In this document: positions 55,576 through 64,000 of the stretch, piece after piece
Numbering within the stretch: the stretch's first letter is position 1
Layout: each line of letters opens with the position of its first letter
Source: Voacanga thouarsii
Lineage: Eukaryota > Streptophyta > Magnoliopsida > Gentianales > Apocynaceae
Direction: 5' to 3'
DNA length: 64,000 nt
NCBI GenBank assembly: GCA_026120185.1
Contig: JANUWF010002200.1
Coordinates: 2,664,001 to 2,728,000 of the forward strand
The notes under the pieces: model-generated
Databases searched by the model: none
What the model saw: only the letters and a program-made list of their open reading frames with translations
Told to the model about the DNA's origin: nothing
Program-made: the position numbers and the translations under genes

Positions 55576-56953
55576 TGATAGGGACTAATTTTGTTTATAT
55601 TTTCCTAGTTATTTGAGGTTATTTTGTGATACTTTTGGTTTAATAACTACATTTCCCTTCCTATTTGATATTTTGCTTGTGAAAAGTTTTTTTTTATTAA
55701 TTTTGTATAGAAATTGGAATATTTAGAGCAAAATTGTATATTTTCAGAACTGACCCGACACTTGCCCAAAGTAGTTAAATTGGCCGTGGTTCTATTCTGG
55801 AAAAACAGAGGAAAACAGAACAAAACTGGGAGATTCCAAAGCTGTACCGGCACTGATCCAGACAAAATGACCTAGACCTACTTTGTTATGATAGTTCAGA
55901 GTTCTTTTTCAAATCAAATTAGGAATTACCTAAGAGGTTTACTTGTTTCCAACTTGTACTTAGTCCAGGACTTTTGGAGAACGATTTTTAGCAACGAAGA
56001 GGCTTATTTAACCAAGAACAAGTGAAGATTGATGTACAAATTCAAGGAACAAAAGTAAGAATCACTCATTGAAGAATTCATCACTCAAAAGAGTATTGTT
56101 TCAAGGAAGTTCTCAAAGAAGGAAGAAGATGGCTTGTCTATGAGTTTTTTTCTAAGACCTTTGTTTTCTTTTTCTTTGAACAATGATGAGCAATTGGATA
56201 TTATTTTTGTATTTGTGATAATAAATCCATTTATTATTTTGTTCAATTAATCATTCTTCTTGGTATTTGATTACTTGTTTTTAAAGGTGAATTAATGAGA
56301 TTGGACCACTCTTCTAAATAAATTGAGAAAGAGGCTATGAGATAGTCTTTGTTGCTCAATTCTTGATTTATTTTCTTAACTAACTCGAGAGAGAGTTAAG
56401 TAATCAAAAGTTATTAATTTCACCTAGAGATAGGAGAATTAATGATTTCCTGCAATTATCACCTAGAGATAGGGATAATTATTAAAGATTTGTGTTCTAT
56501 GCATTTTTTTGTTGTTTTAGTGAGACATAGATGTCAATTAGAATTGACTAAGAGATAGTGAAACTATACCTCGAGAAAGAGTGGATTCTATATTAATCTC
56601 ATTCATGATGCCGATAGAAGTGATTAATCGTGATAATTGCTAGTGATTTATTATCATATTTTCAAGAACAACTATTTAATTATATGTTTTTCGCTCAAAG
56701 AGTTGTTATATATTTTGTCTTTATCTTTATTTTTATTTTTACTTTTTATCAATTTAATTGGTAGGTTAAATATTGAATAAAAAATAATTATGTACTTGTT
56801 CCTTAAGGATCAATATTCGTTAATGCCCTATATTATACTTAATAATGAGTATACTTACTCATATGTGTAATTTGGGATTAATATTTTAGTTAAACTTGAT
56901 TGGGAATGGATACAAAATTACATGATTTTGTTATACCTAAATTTAACGCATCA
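55576..56953 (+). repeat. A2 3' LTR
   Basis: 1,378 bp, TGATAGGGAC to AACGCATCA, complete. It aligns by eye with the three 5' pieces, diverging by scattered substitutions; about 200 bp (55845-56040) have no counterpart in the 5' LTR. Followed by the duplication ACTCA (56954-56958). Confidence 0.88.
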
Positions 56954-56958
56954 ACTCA

Positions 56959-57342
56959 TCTAAAGAGATTCAATGAATTTATCTTTTCCTTTTTTCTGTA
57001 ACTTTCTTTTAACAATAGTGTGTTAAATTTCTTATAGTATTTGGATGCATTAAAATCAAGACTTATGATTATATAATGAATTGATTATTTGGATTAATTA
57101 AATTCTATCTCTAGTATTTTATTACCTTAGATGTTTGAATTGAATTGATTATGTCGGCTAACTTGATTCAATATTCTTTCTTTCAATTAATTTGAGAGAT
57201 GATATTGGGGAATTGGACTAGCAATCAATGAGATGGATAGTGTTGCCTAGAGATAGGGATATTACACTTCTTCCAAAATTACCTTTGGCATTTGGGGTTA
57301 TTGTGTTTAATGCACTTTTAGGTCAAATTGGCAAGATAGAGA
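56959..57342 (+). repeat. A1 3' LTR, second part
   Basis: TCTAAAGAGATTCAATGAAT onward aligns with 13890-14273 of the A1 5' LTR (TTTATCTTTTCC, GTATTTGGATG, GAGAGATGATATTG). It stops in GCAAGATAGAGA, where G2 begins. Confidence 0.82.
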
Positions 57343-57633
57343 TGTAAAACCCCACCTAATATTTCCCTTAAAGTGAGGGACGAGTTTGCATTTCATAGTA
57401 TATTATATGTGCATATAATTACTAAAATAAATTTATATGTGCTTTATATTGCTTATTTGTGTTTTTTTATGAGTGTTTGTGAGAATAAGAAGTTATTTTA
57501 AGTTGAGAAGATTGGGAATTTTACCATGAGCTAAGAAGGAATCTTGGTAAAAAAATATTTGAGATAGAAATTAGGTAGCCTTAGGATTAAGAGAGATGAG
57601 AATTATTTTAGAAGGAAGAATACAAGAACTAGT

Positions 57634-57690
57634 ATGGCCTAGTGGATAGAGTTAGGTGTTTGACTCTTAGGGACTTGAGTTCAAATCCCA
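57634..57690 (+). repeat. tRNA-like (SINE head-like) segment in the G2 LTR
   Basis: TGGCCTAGTGGA (57634-57645) fits the RNA polymerase III A box, and GAGTTCAAATCCC (57677-57689) is close to the B box GGTTCGANTCC, at a tRNA-like spacing. The flanks do not fold into a clear acceptor stem, so it is not a functional tRNA. It is probably a tRNA-derived SINE head or a tRNA fragment absorbed by the LTR. Confidence 0.4.
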
Positions 57691-58269
57691 GTGGTAACAA
57701 TATATTTTGGTCTTTATCCCATTTTAAACTCTTGTCTGGTTATTACATTCCATTCACCATTTGAAAGAACATTCTTATTTCTTCTTCTCCAATAAAGATG
57801 GCAGTGGCAACACCTCTGGATGCTCCTAGAACTGAGCAAAATTTTCTCAATTTAAAATCTTTTGAATTCAAGTACCAAAAGCTCAACAAATCCTTGTAAT
57901 CTCTTCACCTAATTTACTCCATCCAACTAGAATTTTCAGCTTACTAAGATTATTATTTCATTAGAGCTTTGAATTCACTACGTTAGCACACAACTGGGAT
58001 CTTCTCTTCTTGTTACTTATCTTCTTCTCCTTTTCGGTTCCCTTAGCTTATCGGCTGGAAGAACAACCCATGTTCCTCCATTGATATTCCTTCAATTTCT
58101 CATAAACATCAGTCACAACTTCTCAATTCAATAGCTTTAAGTTTGAACTTGGAAAAGGCTAAAATTTCTCCTATTTATTCTCCACCATTTCTAGCTTTGA
58201 GCCTCTCAAATTCTCCCTACTTTATCTACCGAAACCTCTTTTGTTTCTCTTGAAACCATACCTGGAGAA

Positions 58270-58480
58270 AGCAAGCTATGGACTAGCTATTTGAAGCTTA
58301 GGACCAACTACTACCTCTCAAAGCCAAGGACTACCATATGTAGCTAAGGATTGGCTATACCATTCTTCTTTGAGCCTTGGAGCAGCCAAGGATTGGCTAT
58401 TATACAAGCAAAGCCAAGGGCCCGCTATTCCTTACCAAATCAAAGCCATAGACTAGCTAGAGCAAGCCTTTGGCTAGCTG
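58270..58480 (+). repeat. Cluster of GCCAAGGACTAGCTAT-like short repeats in the G2 LTR
   Basis: Variants at about 58271, 58320, 58342, 58385, 58410, 58443 and 58466, for example AGCCAAGGATTGGCTATT. Several are themselves near-palindromic (AGCCAAGG.TTGGCT). Spacing is irregular, 20-45 bp. Confidence 0.6.
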
Positions 58481-59207
58481 TGCACTGAAGACCCTTCTTT
58501 CTTCTTTCTAACTCCATTTCAGCAGAGAAAACACCATTGGAACACCACAAAAATTAAGTCTTTTGGTGGAGACCTCCATCGGGGGATAAGTTTTTCCTGG
58601 ATAAAGTGCTAATATTAGTCAGTCTTGCTGGTCCGAGCTAGTAACTCACTCCAAGGGGGCTGTTTCTCCAGAATTAGATAACTGGTAAATTAGGGTGTAA
58701 CGATGGAGGAGTATGTCACCCAGTGAGCTGATTACCCACTAATATTATGATGCAGAGTTTCAGAATACACGGTAATGATGTAGGGTTTCATGGCCTTGAC
58801 TATAACACAGGATTTCATAATCATCTTTATTTTAGAGTAAAAACAAGTTGTGATTTGTTCAAAGCTATATACATGAAACATTCCTCAAATTATCTTGACC
58901 ACACATAGGACTTATTGGAAAGTATTTCTTACCATGCTTGATATTATGTTTTCAGGAAGATCCTACTTTGAAGGTTGAGGTTGCCTAAATCTAAATATTT
59001 TATTTCTATTATTGAATGTATTTTCTTTTGAGGATTTTATTTTGTTTAATTTGAAACTTGTATAAGTATTGATTAAGTTGTAACAAGTTTTGAACTTAGA
59101 CATTTCTCTTAATTCTTCTCTTTACCTAATTATAAAGACCCTTGGTCTTAAAGATTGGGCAACATCCCCGTCCTATTTGGGATACGTAGGTTGTGAGGTG
59201 TTACAAG

Positions 59208-59224
59208 TGGTATTCAAGTCTAGG
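59208..59224 (+). other. G2 primer-binding site
   Basis: TGGTATTCAAGTCTAGG, two bases after the LTR end. A decayed version of TGGTATCAGAGC, complementary to initiator methionine tRNA. Confidence 0.75.
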
Positions 59225-60083
59225 TTTAGGCAACATACATACTTTTGTATGGATTTATTTTCTTAAGAATTGTGATCTTTTACTTACCTAAGCTATTTAT
59301 GTATGTAGGATGATTAGAAGGTATATACTTGCAAAATCCCAATATGTGGTAATCCACCCATACCAAATCTGCCTTTCGAGTTTTCCTCATTTTCTGAGTC
59401 GGAACCTGAACTGGATATACTAGGACAAGGGATTAGTGATAATGAGATGGAAGACCTAGCAGCTGACCTAGCTGAACTTGAGTAAGGGAAAATAAGGATG
59501 AAGTAGAAATAATAGATCCTACCCATAGTCCACTATTCCAGTGGGTTGATTTCACTGTGACAGTGATGACCTAGGGGAAATAAACCATAAATCCCTACCC
59601 AAACATCTAGATATACCCCAACTAAGACATTTTGAAGTTGGAGATAGTTTGAGATGACTTAGGAAGGAACATATGACTTTTGGTTTTGTTGATGGTGTGG
59701 AAATAGACTTCTCTAGAAACGCTAGGGTTGGTTATATAAAGCTAATTCTAAGGATTCTGATGAGAAGTAGAATTTCATGTTTTAGCATATTTCAAGACTA
59801 ATTGATTTCTTATTTCTGCAATAAGTTTATAGGGAGGTACTTTATTTGTGTTTAATTATTTCCTTTAAATTCTATCTTTAGAATAAATAAATAAATAAGG
59901 CTATCAAGGGATATCCCTCATTTTGTAAAAGTGTCTCTTTCTTTTATGCAAAGGTTATATTAATCTTTCATATATTATCTTTTGAATATTTATTTTATCT
60001 CTTAGATATTTGATAGATTCTATGAGTTTAGTGTGAAGTAATAGTCTGCATGAAAACTATTACGAGATTTTGCATGAATATAT
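59225..60083 (+). other. G2 leader / N-terminal gag region
   Basis: Around 59340-59480 one frame reads an acidic stretch (F-S-E-S-E-P-E-L-D, M-E-D-L-A-A-D-L-A-E-L-E) before stops. I cannot assign it; it may be a lost N-terminal coding part or chance. TATAT at 60079-60083 is the S2 target duplication. Confidence 0.35.
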
Positions 60084-61883
60084 TGTTGGGATGTATGCCC
60101 CCTTAGATTAGGTTTCTGATATAAAAATCGAATGTTTTAATAAAAGAATTTATTTTTAGAAATTATTTATGAATTTACAATTTTATTTGTGCACAATTAC
60201 GTTTGGAAAAGACCCATTGTGTTTAAGTAAGTGGTTCATGTGAATCGAGGTCTTTCACAGTAAGGTATGGATCATGGGTTACTTAACACATAAATATTTG
60301 TTCTTAACCGATTGATAAGAATGGAAATCTTATCATGTCTAGGTTATTATGTTGTGAATTCTAAATGGAGAATGGCTTACCTTTAGCCAGTGAGTAGTCC
60401 ACTCATTTTATGACATAAGCGTATTTCGAATACGTAGAACATGATCTGTAATAGTGGTTTTTAAAAGTACTATATGGTAGAAACCTAGATTACTACCACT
60501 ATAGTGTGGACTAGTACTCTATGATTTGAGTATGAGTTGGTAGTCTGACGAAGCTGGAAGCATATACTTTGATATGATATAGTTGAGGTTCTATCGTAGG
60601 GCCAATATACTTGCATGTTGGATATGTGTGACTAGTTATACAAACTTGTACAATATAGTTTCTATACTATATCACCTCTTGTGGTTGTCTAAATGATCTA
60701 AATGTCCAGGGCCTTGGGAAACATGACTTGGATGTTTGCTTTAGGGTAGCTCCCTTAGAAAGTGGAAACAATCCAAGAGTCGTGGATTATTGGACTAGAG
60801 GCCTAATGATGGTAGATGTCATTTAGAGAGGTGTTAGTACACTTCTTCCTCTCTGAATGTACGACGATGTATAGAAGGGTATTTTAGTCATTACACCTGT
60901 AGGTCGGAGACTTTATTAACGCAGCACTGTCCTTAGGGTCAATATTTTCTTACGGTGATATTAGAAAATATTTAAAATACAAAATACAGCTATTTATATG
61001 GTAAGGGTATTTTGGTCATTTTAGTAGCCAAGGCGGTGTGTCTTTTGGTCCCCAGTATAGATCATGAATCCTAATTAAATATAGGCTAAGGAATTGATCT
61101 TAAATTAAATAGAATTTATTTTATTTAAGTAGCCTGATTTAATTATTGGGTTAGAATAAAATAAAGGTCCATGGAGAGAGAATTACTAAAGTTAGTTTAG
61201 TGGGTTAATTAATTATTCAAAGCTTTGGCCCAGTTTGAATAATTAAAGATTAACCTGGGATTAAACTAATATAGGCTTATTAATTGGACTACTTTATTTA
61301 GACTAGAAAATTAATTATTAATTTGGCCATTAGGTTGGTTCTAATTAGAATAATTAATTAAGCCCAAAAGGTTAAATTAAGAGTCCAATGGCCTAGTCTA
61401 GTTTAACCTAGGATTTTATTTAGGTTAAACAGAAGGATTGGAAACAACGTGGTTGCAGAACATACACTCTCTGAGACAACTTATTCTTTGTGAAAAGCCA
61501 GATGTCTCTCTCTCCAGAAAAAGGTTCCTTAGTCTGTAGTTGTTCACTAAACGGATTTAGACAGGCTATGTACTAGAAGATCGAGGGATTGGCGTTCACT
61601 TACATACAAAGACGAAGTAGGAGACTTGCAGGAATCGCACCAGAGGCTACTGCCAGCACACCTATCCTGGTTGCGTACGTTCTGGTCCAGCCAACTCTTA
61701 AAACACGAAAAAGAGGTAAAAAAATTTTTAACCTCAGAGTCCCGCCAGAGCACAACTAGCGCCGGCTAGGGCTGCCGGAGCCGTCGCTAGCTTTGATCGA
61801 GATTCCCCTGCTCTTGATTTTTTTTCAGTTTTTGATCTTCAATTTCACTACGTGCCCTGTGTTTTCGATTTTCTATGCCTTCA
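60084..61883 (+). mobile_element. S2: solo LTR of the C2-like copia family
   Basis: 1,800 bp, TGTTGGGATGTATGCCC to TATGCCTTCA, flanked by perfect TATAT duplications (60079-60083 and 61884-61888). It shares with S1 the blocks TTAGATTAGGTTTCTGAT, TTCACAGTAAGGTATGGATC and GGTGTTAGTACACTTCTTCC. No internal sequence, so it is the product of LTR-LTR recombination. Confidence 0.93.
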
Positions 61884-61941
61884 TATATTACAATTTAAAA
61901 TACTCTATTGCATACTCATTACATTGGTGCATTGTTAGTAG

Positions 61942-63080
61942 AATGGACCCAAAGCGTTGAGTTGCCATAATCAGTAGAAGAGTCCTTGAGCCAAAATCAG
62001 TGGTTCTTGAATGTGAGGCCACCCAACTATCAACACCAAATGAGGGAGGCAGCTATGAACCTAAGCAAGAGATGGAATCAGAAGTAGCTACGTAGGAGAC
62101 TTTGGGTCAGGCTTTCAACAAATGACCAAAATCTTATAGACATTGTCAGAATGTAGGACCTTAAGAGGAGAAGATAAAACGTTGGAGAGGTTTTTAAATA
62201 TCCAACCTCCCACCTTTCTGGAAGAGGCTAAACAAGACCAACATGTAGAAAATAGACTGAGCTGATGGAGGATATATTCTCTACTCTATAATACTCAGAG
62301 AGGAAGATAGTTAAGTTTACTGCCTTCAAGTTGAGAGGACCGACACATGCTTGGTGGCAACGTGTCCAAGAGAAGTAGGAGAGGACTGATCAGGATTGGA
62401 CCAGGAACAACTTCATCGAAGCCTTTAGAACATAATATATTCCCCAATAGATTGTAGTGAGGAGAGAAGAATTTTAGAACCTTAAGCATAGGAGTATATC
62501 CATGGCACAGTATGCTGCCCGTCCTAAACAGCTATCAAAATACTGCAAGAGACTAGTTGACACTAAATAGAATAGAACCAAACATTTTGTCAAGGGATTG
62601 AGATAGGAGTTGAGCAGTGATTTGGCTTTCTTCCTACCAACTACATACTCAACAACAGTAGATACAACTATTAGGACAAAGAATGAGGACAAGAATAGAA
62701 TAACACAAAAAACTTTCTAGCCAAAAAAATAGCCACCAAGATATCCTTAGAGGTAGTAGAATAACAAATGACCCGATAAGTAGCAATAGTAGAACAAGAG
62801 GAAATAAACATGCATTGCACCAGCTGGCCCAGCACAGAATTTGCCAATTTATCAATATTGTAGTAACAAAGGACATGTAAAAAATAACTGTTGGTCCAAA
62901 AGAGCCACTAGGAGATGCTAAAATTGAGATGATACACATCCCAGGAATACTTATCCCAAGCCACTGAGGATTGGTTAACAAGTTCCGGCTCAACTTACTG
63001 GAAACAATAAAGTGAACAATTCAAGAGCCTTTAGAAATAGAGCAAGTAAATGTTTTTGCAATGAATTGGGGGGAAGTAGG
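61942..63080 (+). pseudogene. G2 gag remnant
   Basis: Begins near ATG 61942 (M-D-P-K-R). Fragments in shifting frames include P-P-T-F and E-R-F (about 62190-62215), G-P-T-H-A-W-W (about 62340) of the gag core, and the zinc knuckle region at 62840-62881 (Y-Q-Y-C-S-N-K-G-H-V-K-N-N-C), where the first cysteine is tyrosine. Many stops; badly decayed. Confidence 0.7.
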
Positions 63081-63089
63081 ATCAAATGC

Positions 63090-63560
63090 AGCTATGGCCA
63101 AAGGTACGCTCACTATCTGAGACTATACTATTAATATTTTAATAGATCATAGATCTATGCATCTATATGTGAATAAAGGTTGTGCATATCGTTTGGGTTA
63201 GGTCAGGATAATATTACCCGATAATCTATTGGTAAGTACACCTTTGGAAAAGTTAGTGAAGATAGGAAGTGTAAGATTGTGATGTGAAGGTAGGAACAGA
63301 AAATTTAACGGCAAATCTTGTAGTGCTACCATTAATGATTATGACCTAATTCTAGGGATGGATTGGCTATCAAAGCATAATGCTAGAGTCAATTGTAAAA
63401 GCAAGGTAGTACAATTTGTCCGAGCTGAATGTGATGTAATAGAATTTAAGAAGAGTGGTGTGAAGGAGCTAAAATACCTAATAGCTTGAGTTAAGGCTCA
63501 TAAGCTGTTGAGAAGGTTGTCAAGAATATTTGGCTTACCTGAGAAAAAAGCGGAATAGGA
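63090..63560 (+). pseudogene. G2 aspartic protease region remnant
   Basis: I-N-I-L-I-D-H-R-S-M-H (about 63130-63160) stands where the family has L-I-D-S-G-A-T-H, so the catalytic S-G is lost. Further on, N-D-Y-D-L-I-L-G-M-D-W-L-S-K-H-N-A-R-V-N-C (63334-63400) is the typical Ty3/gypsy segment between protease and reverse transcriptase. Confidence 0.8.
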
Positions 63561-63589
63561 ATTCCTAGACGTCTTCCTGCAAAACTCAC

Positions 63590-64000
63590 TTCCCTGCCAC
63601 CTTCTTGGGAAGTCAAGTTTATGATAGACCTAATTCCTGAAGTAGAACCAGTGTTAAGAATACCGTATCAAATAGCCCCTATAGAATTAAAGGAATTAAA
63701 GGAGCAATTTGAGGAACTAGTAAAGTAGAGATATATAAGTCCCAGTACCTCGCTCGCCCTGGAGAGGCCCTATGCTGTACGTGAAAAAGAAAGATGGGAC
63801 ATTGAGATTGTCTATCGACTACGGAGGATTGAATAATATGACAACTAAAATAAATATCCCCTACCATTGATTGATGAGCTATTTAACCAACTTCAAGGAT
63901 CTAGTTGCTATTCAAAGTTGGACCTAAGACAAGGCTATTACCAAGTTTAAATTAAAAAGGAAGATATTCCCAAGATGGCTATTAAAACCGGATATGGTCA
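63590..64000 (+). pseudogene. G2 reverse transcriptase, N-terminal part
   Basis: I-D-L-I-P-E-V-E-P (63627), P-Y-Q-I-A-P-I-E-L-K-E-L-K-E-Q (63663-63706), a stop at 63726, [20 protein letters not shown] (63858-63890), and [13 protein letters not shown] (63910-63948). These are the first conserved blocks of Ty3/gypsy reverse transcriptase. The catalytic Y-x-D-D block would lie beyond the window. Confidence 0.87.

Larger units (their letters stand above)
20321..56953 (+). mobile_element. A2: Athila/Tat-like LTR element, nested host of D2 and C3
   Basis: The outer LTR ends are TGATAGAGCC (20321) and ...AACGCATCA (56953), flanked by the 5-bp duplication ACTCA (20316-20320 and 56954-56958). The order is 5' LTR (in three pieces), primer site at 48875, gag with a zinc knuckle, accessory reading frame, polypurine tract and 3' LTR. 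After removing D2, C3, S3 and V1 the element is about 7 kb. No polymerase or integrase motif is seen between gag (ends about 51775) and the LTR. It is probably mobilised in trans. Confidence 0.85.
13369..57342 (+). mobile_element. A1: Athila/Tat-like LTR element, 3' LTR split by A2 and G2
   Basis: 5' LTR at 13369-14723, primer site, gag trace, accessory reading frame and a 3' LTR starting at 19730. The 3' LTR runs to 20320, is interrupted by A2, continues at 56959 and is cut again at 57342 by G2; its last roughly 380 bp are outside the window. Own DNA in the window is about 7.3 kb. No protease, reverse transcriptase or integrase can be read in 14749-19729, so A1 looks non-autonomous. The primer site and LTR style are those of Athila/Tat elements. 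Confidence 0.75.
57343..59205 (+). repeat. G2 5' LTR
   Basis: 1,863 bp, TGTAAAACCCCACC to GAGGTGTTACA. The left edge is defined by loss of homology with the A1 LTR, the right edge by the primer site. It contains a tRNA-like segment (57634-57690) and a short-repeat cluster (58270-58480). Confidence 0.8.
57343..64000 (+). mobile_element. G2: Ty3/gypsy retrotransposon, truncated by window edge
   Basis: LTR 57343-59205, tRNA-iMet type primer site, gag with a CCHC remnant, protease and the start of reverse transcriptase in the Ty3 order, interrupted by solo LTR S2. The LTR start TGTAAAACCCCAC and the protein wording resemble the Tekay/Del chromovirus lineage (inferred). Preceding bases AGAGA (57338-57342) should be its target duplication. 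Confidence 0.88.

Noticed and set aside
57634..57690. Functional tRNA gene
   Set aside because: Only the A and B boxes fit. The acceptor stem does not pair, the B box departs from GGTTCGANTCC, and it lies inside an LTR.
1..64000. Host protein-coding genes
   Set aside because: Every frame longer than about 100 codons that I could interpret belongs to a transposable element or the V1 fragment. No host exon series was recognisable.

Overview
The window is plant nuclear repeat DNA. It is AT-rich, and every recognisable coding segment belongs to a transposable element (Ty1/copia, Ty3/gypsy, Athila/Tat-like, CACTA). The lineages, the tRNA-iMet type primer sites and the CACTA ends all point to a flowering plant; the species cannot be told from what is here. 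I found no host gene, rRNA gene, CRISPR array or convincing functional tRNA gene. Almost every element reading frame carries stops or frameshifts, so this is old decaying DNA with younger insertions on top.

Left part (1-13368). G1 is a Ty3/gypsy element on the minus strand. Its start lies at 3402 and it runs off the left edge. It sits in D1, a CACTA element whose right end is at 7170. D1 in turn interrupts the gag of C1, a plus-strand copia element (to about 11348) that also carries a 415-bp MITE (M1). After a gene-free stretch with a second MITE (M2), a fragment of an old copia LTR (L0, 13166-13368) is cut by the next element.

Central part (13369-57342) is one nest. A1, an Athila/Tat-like element, has its 5' LTR at 13369-14723 and its 3' LTR split at 20320/56954. 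The splitter is A2, a related element (20321-56953, target duplication ACTCA). A2's 5' LTR is itself split twice: by D2, a CACTA-like element (20575-34954) whose body is mostly tandem repeats, and by C3, a SIRE-like copia element on the minus strand (35832-48824, duplication ATATA). D2 contains C2, a copia element with both LTRs (20942-30088, duplication AGTTT). C3 contains solo LTR S1, and the A2 interior contains a reversed solo LTR (S3) and a short segment resembling a plant pararetrovirus gene (V1).

Right part (57343-64000). G2 is a plus-strand Ty3/gypsy element inserted in A1's 3' LTR. It carries solo LTR S2 (60084-61883, duplication TATAT) and runs off the right edge inside its reverse transcriptase.

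The most interesting signal is a shared accessory gene. A1 and A2 have gag remnants but no visible protease, reverse transcriptase or integrase; in that place both carry the same reading frame, recognisable by an E-F-[YF]-A-N motif followed by V-[KT]-x-[VP] and a V-P-[ND] motif. The unrelated copia element C3 carries what looks like a member of the same family downstream of its complete pol. This is probably the family annotated as 'putative plant transposon protein', of unknown function. The second unusual object is D2, a DNA transposon carrying about 20 copies of a 151-152 bp satellite with a conserved hairpin, bracketed on both sides by a 51-52 bp repeat.
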